Origin: Aphanomyces cochlioides
Lineage: Eukaryota; Oomycota; Saprolegniomycetes; Saprolegniales; Verrucalvaceae
DNA: 64,000 bases
Direction of reading: 5' to 3'
Assembly: GCA_019828595.1 (NCBI GenBank)
Contig: JAHQRK010000001.1
Location: forward strand, 4,650,001-4,714,000
Shown here in pieces: positions 56,701 through 64,000 of this stretch (positions are counted from its first letter, which is position 1; each line of letters opens with the position of its first letter). Both the position numbers and the translations under genes were made by a program. The notes under the pieces are model-generated. The model saw nothing but the letters and a program-made list of their open reading frames with translations, did no database searches and was not told the DNA's origin.

Positions 56701-59700
56701 GTACGTGATCGCATGAATTGCATTCTAGACGAAGTTTCGCACGACAGGTACTCTCCAACATGTGTGTAGAACGAAGCTCATATGTCGTGATCTTGTTTGT
56801 TCCACCTGAGGTGAGTCCATTCATGTGTAGTCGTGGTATGACTTGGTTCGGACGTGGAGATTGGAATCAGCTGCGATATTCGAGATATGCGCTACCTTTG
56901 ACAAAACAATATGCTTCAAAACAAAGTAGTAAATCACGTTGCTGCGAAAGATTCCACCACGATTGTGTGTTGTCACGATATAGAAACAGTAGTGTCTCCC
57001 CGAAGAGCACACAATATATTTGCTGTCGCCATGGAATTCTCTATCAAATACACCACAACATTACCTCAATGGATCGTTCCAGCTCCGCTTGGCATCAAAA
57101 GCGGAATGATATTACCTACATAACGTTTCTTGTTACGCCTATACAATCAAGTTATGAACCATGCTAAATGCATTCTTGTCAAAGACAACAGAGTGTTACC
57201 CCCCATACATTTTACTGTCAACTCAAAGAACCAAAACCACAACAATCTTACTTCAAATACTTTCGTACCAAAGACACGATTTCATGAATTTACTGTCGCC
57301 GCATGCCAGCAACCTTATCTCAAAGATCAATGACGCAATTACATTGTTTACTGTCACCGCAAGCAACCGAAACCACAACAACTGTACCTCAAATATTATA
57401 TCATCAAAGACACAACTCCATACACTATACTGTCGCTGCATTTTTTTACATCAAAGACACAAACGTATTACCCCCCAATTCACATTCCTATTCCTGCACG
57501 CAACCAGAAAAACCAAAAGCACTATCTTCAATATTGATGCTCCTCGCAATTCAAATCGCAACCATATTTACCTGGGCCAATATTAGTTCTCTCGATTCCA
57601 GCAAACAATCTGGCCTCATCAACTCTTCATATCCTTCAAACACCTATTTCGCCACTGTCGTGTATCCATGCAACCTTTCAACAGACAGCTTATCTCGTGG
57701 TCATGCGATGTACAGGTACGAGAAAGTATTCCACTGCGATACACTGGTAGGGAATATTCTACTGCGATACACTGGTAGGGAAAAATATTCTGCTGCGATA
57801 CAAAGAAAGCAAACCATACTCCACTACAGGTGGGAAAATGTTTTCCTCTCACATCAGAGCATGCGACATTGATATTCTGATGATCGTCTATTTTCTTCAT
57901 GCTACAGTAGTCATAAACAGGACCCAAAGACATGACTGCTATAGTCACGGCACGTCGCTGGTAGGTATGACAGGATTTGGACAACTTGTCATGCACTACA
58001 GGTAGGTTACTGCATGCAGGGTGTTTGCCATGTTTTACTCTATTCTGACGCTGTATGTAGCAGGTACGACTTGACTTTGACTAAAAGTTTGATAAGGCTT
58101 GAAATGTGAAAGGGACAAGTACAATATCTTCTCATGCTGTATCTTTCGTCACGGAATGATGTGGTGGATTGAACGAATAAGGAAAGAACTTCTCACGATT
58201 CACATGTATGTCTTCTAGTAGGGTTTTGGAATGCCTTGGGATATTGCAATGATCTCAACATCGTTGTCGTTTATCAGTCCGTCCCATGCAAAATGATGAA
58301 CGAGAAATATTTCGCGCTGAATGGAATGTGATAACTCGAAGGTGTTGTCGCACTTGTCGACGCCTGAGAGGTACGTGATCGCATGAATTGCATTCTAGAC
58401 GAAGTTTCGCACGACAGGTACTCTCCAACATGTGTGTAGAACGAAGCTCATATGTCGTGATCTTGTTTGTTCCACCTGAGGTGAGTCCATTCCATGTGTA
58501 GTCGTGGTATGACTTGGTTCGGACGTGGAGATTGGAATCAGCTGCGATATTCGAGATATGCGCTACCTTTGACAAAACAATATGCTTCAAAACAAAGTAG
58601 TAAATCACGTTGCTGCGAAAGATTCCACCACGATTGTGTGTTGTCACGATATAGAAACAGTAGTGTCTCCCCGAAGAGCACACAATATATTTGCTGTCGC
58701 CATGGAATTCTCTATCAAATACACCACAACATTACCTCAATGGATCGTTCCAGCTCCGCTTGGCATCAAAAGCGGAATGATATTACCTACATAACGTTTC
58801 TTGTTACGCCTATACAATCAAGTTATGAACCATGCTAAATGCATTCTTGTCAAAGACAACAGAGTGTTACCCCCCATACATTTTACTGTCAACTCAAAGA
58901 ACCAAAACCACAACAATCTTACTTCAAATACTTTCGTACCAAAGACACGATTTCATGAATTTACTGTCGCCGCATGCCAGCAACCTTATCTCAAAGATCA
59001 ATGACGCAATTACATTGTTTACTGTCACCGCAAGCAACCGAAACCACAACAACTGTACCTCAAATATTATATCATCAAAGACACAACTCCATACACTATA
59101 CTGTCGCTGCATTTTTTTACATCAAAGACACAAACGTATTACCCCCCAATTCACATTCCTATTCCTGCACGCAACCAGAAAAACCAAAAGCACTATCTTC
59201 AATATTGATGCTCCTCGCAATTCAAATCGCAACCATATTTACCTGGGCCAATATTAGTTCTCTCGATTCCAGCAAACAATCTGGCCTCATCAACTCTTCA
59301 TATCCTTCAAACACCTATTTCGCCACTGTCGTGTATCCATGCAACCTTTCAACAGACAGCTTATCTCGTGGTCATGCGATGTACAGGTACGAGAAAGTAT
59401 TCCACTGCGATACACTGGTAGGGAATATTCTACTGCGATACACTGGTAGGGAAAAATATTCTGCTGCGATACAAAGAAAGCAAACCATACTCCACTACAG
59501 GTGGGAAAATGTTTTCCTCTCACATCAGAGCATGCGACATTGATATTCTGATGATCGTCTATTTTCTTCATGCTACAGTAGTCATAAACAGGACCCAAAG
59601 ACATGACTGCTATAGTCACGGCACGTCGCTGGTAGGTATGACAGGATTTGGACAACTTGTCATGCACTACAGGTAGGTTACTGCATGCAGGGTGTTTGCC

Positions 59701-62700
59701 ATGTTTTACTCTATTCTGACGCTGTATGTAGCAGGTACGACTTGACTTTGACTAAAAGTTTGATAAGGCTTGAAATGTGAAAGGGACAAGTACAATATCT
59801 TCTCATGCTGTATCTTTCGTCACGGAATGATGTGGTGGATTGAACGAATAAGGAAAGAACTTCTCACGATTCACATGTATGTCTTCTAGTAGGGTTTTGG
59901 AATGCCTTGGGATATTGCAATGATCTCAACATCGTTGTCGTTTATCAGTCCGTCCCATGCAAAATGATGAACGAGAAATATTTCGCGCTGAATGGAATGT
60001 GATAACTCGAAGGTGTTGTCGCACTTGTCGACGCCTGAGAGGTACGTGATCGCATGAATTGCATTCTAGACGAAGTTTCGCACGACAGGTACTCTCCAAC
60101 ATGTGTGTAGAACGAAGCTCATATGTCGTGATCTTGTTTGTTCCACCTGAGGTGAGTCCATTCCATGTGTAGTCGTGGTATGACTTGGTTCGGACGTGGA
60201 GATTGGAATCAGCTGCGATATTCGAGATATGCGCTACCTTTGACAAAACAATATGCTTCAAAACAAAGTAGTAAATCACGTTGCTGCGAAAGATTCCACC
60301 ACGATTGTGTGTTGTCACGATATAGAAACAGTAGTGTCTCCCCGAAGAGCACACAATATATTTGCTGTCGCCATGGAATTCTCTATCAAATACACCACAA
60401 CATTACCTCAATGGATCGTTCCAGCTCCGCTTGGCATCAAAAGCGGAATGATATTACCTACATAACGTTTCTTGTTACGCCTATACAATCAAGTTATGAA
60501 CCATGCTAAATGCATTCTTGTCAAAGACAACAGAGTGTTACCCCCCATACATTTTACTGTCAACTCAAAGAACCAAAACCACAACAATCTTACTTCAAAT
60601 ACTTTCGTACCAAAGACACGATTTCATGAATTTACTGTCGCCGCATGCCAGCAACCTTATCTCAAAGATCAATGACGCAATTACATTGTTTACTGTCACC
60701 GCAAGCAACCGAAACCACAACAACTGTACCTCAAATATTATATCATCAAAGACACAACTCCATACACTATACTGTCGCTGCATTTTTTTACATCAAAGAC
60801 ACAAACGTATTACCCCCCAATTCACATTCCTATTCCTGCACGCAACCAGAAAAACCAAAAGCACTATCTTCAATATTGATGCTCCTCGCAATTCAAATCG
60901 CAACCATATTTACCTGGGCCAATATTAGTTCTCTCGATTCCAGCAAACAATCTGGCCTCATCAACTCTTCATATCCTTCAAACACCTATTTCGCCACTGT
61001 CGTGTATCCATGCAACCTTTCAACAGACAGCTTATCTCGTGGTCATGCGATGTACAGGTACGAGAAAGTATTCCACTGCGATACACTGGTAGGGAATATT
61101 CTACTGCGATACACTGGTAGGGAAAAATATTCTGCTGCGATACAAAGAAAGCAAACCATACTCCACTACAGGTGGGAAAATGTTTTCCTCTCACATCAGA
61201 GCATGCGACATTGATATTCTGATGATCGTCTATTTTCTTCATGCTACAGTAGTCATAAACAGGACCCAAAGACATGACTGCTATAGTCACGGCACGTCGC
61301 TGGTAGGTATGACAGGATTTGGACAACTTGTCATGCACTACAGGTAGGTTACTGCATGCAGGGTGTTTGCCATGTTTTACTCTATTCTGACGCTGTATGT
61401 AGCAGGTACGACTTGACTTTGACTAAAAGTTTGATAAGGCTTGAAATGTGAAAGGGACAAGTACAATATCTTCTCATGCTGTATCTTTCGTCACGGAATG
61501 ATGTGGTGGATTGAACGAATAAGGAAAGAACTTCTCACGATTCACATGTATGTCTTCTAGTAGGGTTTTGGAATGCCTTGGGATATTGCAATGATCTCAA
61601 CATCGTTGTCGTTTATCAGTCCGTCCCATGCAAAATGATGAACGAGAAATATTTCGCGCTGAATGGAATGTGATAACTCGAAGGTGTTGTCGCACTTGTC
61701 GACGCCTGAGAGGTACGTGATCGCATGAATTGCATTCTAGACGAAGTTTCGCACGACAGGTACTCTCCAACATGTGTGTAGAACGAAGCTCATATGTCGT
61801 GATCTTGTTTGTTCCACCTGAGGTGAGTCCATTCCATGTGTAGTCGTGGTATGACTTGGTTCGGACGTGGAGATTGGAATCAGCTGCGATATTCGAGATA
61901 TGCGCTACCTTTGACAAAACAATATGCTTCAAAACAAAGTAGTAAATCACGTTGCTGCGAAAGATTCCACCACGATTGTGTGTTGTCACGATATAGAAAC
62001 AGTAGTGTCTCCCCGAAGAGCACACAATATATTTGCTGTCGCCATGGAATTCTCTATCAAATACACCACAACATTACCTCAATGGATCGTTCCAGCTCCG
62101 CTTGGCATCAAAAGCGGAATGATATTACCTACATAACGTTTCTTGTTACGCCTATACAATCAAGTTATGAACCATGCTAAATGCATTCTTGTCAAAGACA
62201 CCAGAGTGTTACCCCCCATACATTTTACTGTCAACTCAAAGAACCAAAACCACAACAATCTTACTTCAAATACTTTCGTACCAAAGACACGATTTCATGA
62301 ATTTACTGTCGCCGCATGCCAGCAACCTTATCTCAAAGATCAATGACGCAATTACATTGTTTACTGTCACCGCAAGCAACCGAAACCACAACAACTGTAC
62401 CTCAAATATTATATCATCAAAGACACAACTCCATACACTATACTGTCGCTGCATTTTTTTACATCAAAGACACAAACGTATTACCCCCCAATTCACATTC
62501 CTATTCCTGCACGCAACCAGAAAAACCAAAAGCACTATCTTCAATATTGATGCTCCTCGCAATTCAAATCGCAACCATATTTACCTGGGCCAATATTAGT
62601 TCTCTCGATTCCAGCAAACAATCTGGCCTCATCAACTCTTCATATCCTTCAAACACCTATTTCGCCACTGTCGTGTATCCATGCAACCTTTCAACAGACA

Positions 62701-64000
62701 GCTTATCTCGTGGTCATGCGATGTACAGGTACGAGAAAGTATTCCACTGCGATACACTGGTAGGGAATATTCTACTGCGATACACTGGTAGGGAAAAATA
62801 TTCTGCTGCGATACAAAGAAAGCAAACCATACTCCACTACAGGTGGGAAAATGTTTTCCTCTCACATCAGAGCATGCGACATTGATATTCTGATGATCGT
62901 CTATTTTCTTCATGCTACAGTAGTCATAAACAGGACCCAAAGACATGACTGCTATAGTCACGGCACGTCGCTGGTAGGTATGACAGGATTTGGACAACTT
63001 GTCATGCACTACAGGTAGGTTACTGCATGCAGGGTGTTTGCCATGTTTTACTCTATTCTGACGCTGTATGTAGCAGGTACGACTTGACTTTGACTAAAAG
63101 TTTGATAAGGCTTGAAATGTGAAAGGGACAAGTACAATATCTTCTCATGCTGTATCTTTCGTCACGGAATGATGTGGTGGATTGAACGAATAAGGAAAGA
63201 ACTTCTCACGATTCACATGTATGTCTTCTAGTAGGGTTTTGGAATGCCATGGGATATTGCAATGATCTCAACATCGTTGTCGTTTATCAGTCCGTCCCAT
63301 GCAAAATGATGAACGAGAAATTTTCGCGCTGAATGGAATGTGATAACTCGAAGGTGTTGTCGCACTTGTCGACGCCTGAGAGGTACGTGATCGCATGAAT
63401 TGCATTCTAGACGAAGTTTCGCACGACAGGTACTCTCCAACATGTGTGTAGAACGAAGCTCATATGTCGTGATCTTGTTTGTTCCACCTGAGGTGAGTCC
63501 ATTCCATGTGTAGTCGTGGTATGACTTGGTTCGGACGTGGAGATTGGAATCAGCTGCGATATTCGAGATATGCGCTACCTTTGACAAAACAATATGCTTC
63601 AAAACAAAGTAGTAAATCACGTTGCTGCGAAAGATTCCACCACGATTGTGTGTTGTCACGATATAGAAACAGTAGTGTCTCCCCGAAGAGCACACAATAT
63701 ATTTGCTGTCGCCATGGAATTCTCTATCAAATACACCACAGCATTACCTCAATGGATCGTTCCAGCTCCGCTTGGCATCAAAAGCGGAATGATATTACCT
63801 ACATAACGTTTCTTGTTACGCCTATACAATCAAGTTATGAACCATGCTAAATGCATTCTTGTCAAAGACAACAGAGTGTTACCCCCCATACATTTTACTG
63901 TCAACTCAAAGAACCAAAACCACAACAATCTTACTTCAAATACTTTCGTACCAAAGACACGATTTCATGAATTTACTGTCGCCGCATGCCAGCAACCTTA

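Larger units (their letters stand above)
46586..64000 (+). repeat. tandem array of a 1671-bp unit, about 10.4 copies
   Basis: Head-to-tail copies with a period of exactly 1671 bp: a marker word recurs at 46798, 48469, 50140, 51811, 53482 and 55153, then at 58494, 60165, 61836 and 63506 after single-base losses near 56822 and 63321. Copies differ by only a handful of bases across 17.4 kb. The left edge is about 46586, where the first 35 bp are more diverged than in later copies; the right edge is outside the window. No rRNA, tRNA, snRNA or protein family is recognised in the unit. Open frames of 114-189 codons recur on both strands, but their persistence only reflects copy identity. It looks like a satellite, subtelomeric or intergenic-spacer type array, and its function is unknown. 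Confidence 0.97.

Noticed and set aside
46586..64000. Recurring 114-, 125-, 141-, 142- and 189-codon open frames in the tandem array as a multigene family
   Set aside because: They overlap on both strands, have no recognisable domain and stay open in each copy merely because the copies are identical. Indels and substitutions hit two frames at once without any sign of constraint.
46586..64000. CRISPR array or rDNA repeat
   Set aside because: The period of 1671 bp with no spacers excludes CRISPR, and no rRNA-like sequence is present in the unit. A spacer-only array cannot be excluded but there is no positive evidence.
1..64000. tRNA, snRNA or rRNA genes
   Set aside because: I looked for B-box-like and U6-like words and found none convincing. 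A covariance-model scan would be needed to be sure.

Overview
This is eukaryotic nuclear DNA. Genes are split by very short GT-AG introns (about 39-70 nt), there is no operon structure, and the proteins are eukaryotic: a KDM5-type histone demethylase, CstF-64, a CLC chloride channel, cathepsin-D-like protease, GPI-anchor-type metallophosphoesterase and a docking-domain guanylate kinase that hints at a flagellated cell. Compact introns, an L1/Tx1-like LINE and moderate GC fit an oomycete (perhaps Saprolegniales) or a related protist. That assignment is inference and no rRNA is present to settle it.

Layout. 1-8.9 kb is gene-poor and built from inverted repeats of different ages. They carry broken copies of one gene family whose reconstructed order is: Ser/Thr-rich basic region with repeated S-x-I-P-R-L motifs, coiled coil, then six acidic [FY]L[ED]xSFxI repeats. 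A nearly perfect palindrome is centred at 7527. Its right arm is interrupted by a complete 7.4-kb LINE (8912-16292) with a 15-bp target-site duplication, while the unoccupied site survives in the left arm. 16.6-17.5 kb holds an inverted, intron-containing copy of the 3' end of the KDM5 gene located at 30.7-36.1 kb. A foldback MITE (18.75-19.16 kb) precedes the CstF-64 gene (19.25-20.29 kb), and a metallophosphoesterase gene lies at 22.26-23.5 kb. 23.4-28.6 kb is a second, nested palindrome carrying more copies of the same gene family, joined to another KDM5 fragment (28.6-29.1 kb). A second MITE is at 29.6-29.8 kb.

30.7-46 kb is a conventional gene stretch: KDM5-like demethylase (-), aspartic protease (+), CLC channel (+), RIIa/Dpy-30-like guanylate kinase (+) and a secreted spermidine-synthase-fold protein (+).

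46.59-64.0 kb is a head-to-tail tandem array of a 1671-bp unit, about 10.4 copies, almost identical, and running off the window end. It contains no recognisable gene.

The main stories are the palindromes and the duplicated SxIP/coiled-coil/FLE-repeat gene family, the LINE insertion dated against a palindrome, and the large homogeneous satellite-like array. Exon joins were made by eye from GT-AG sites and reading-frame continuity; they are not transcript-supported.
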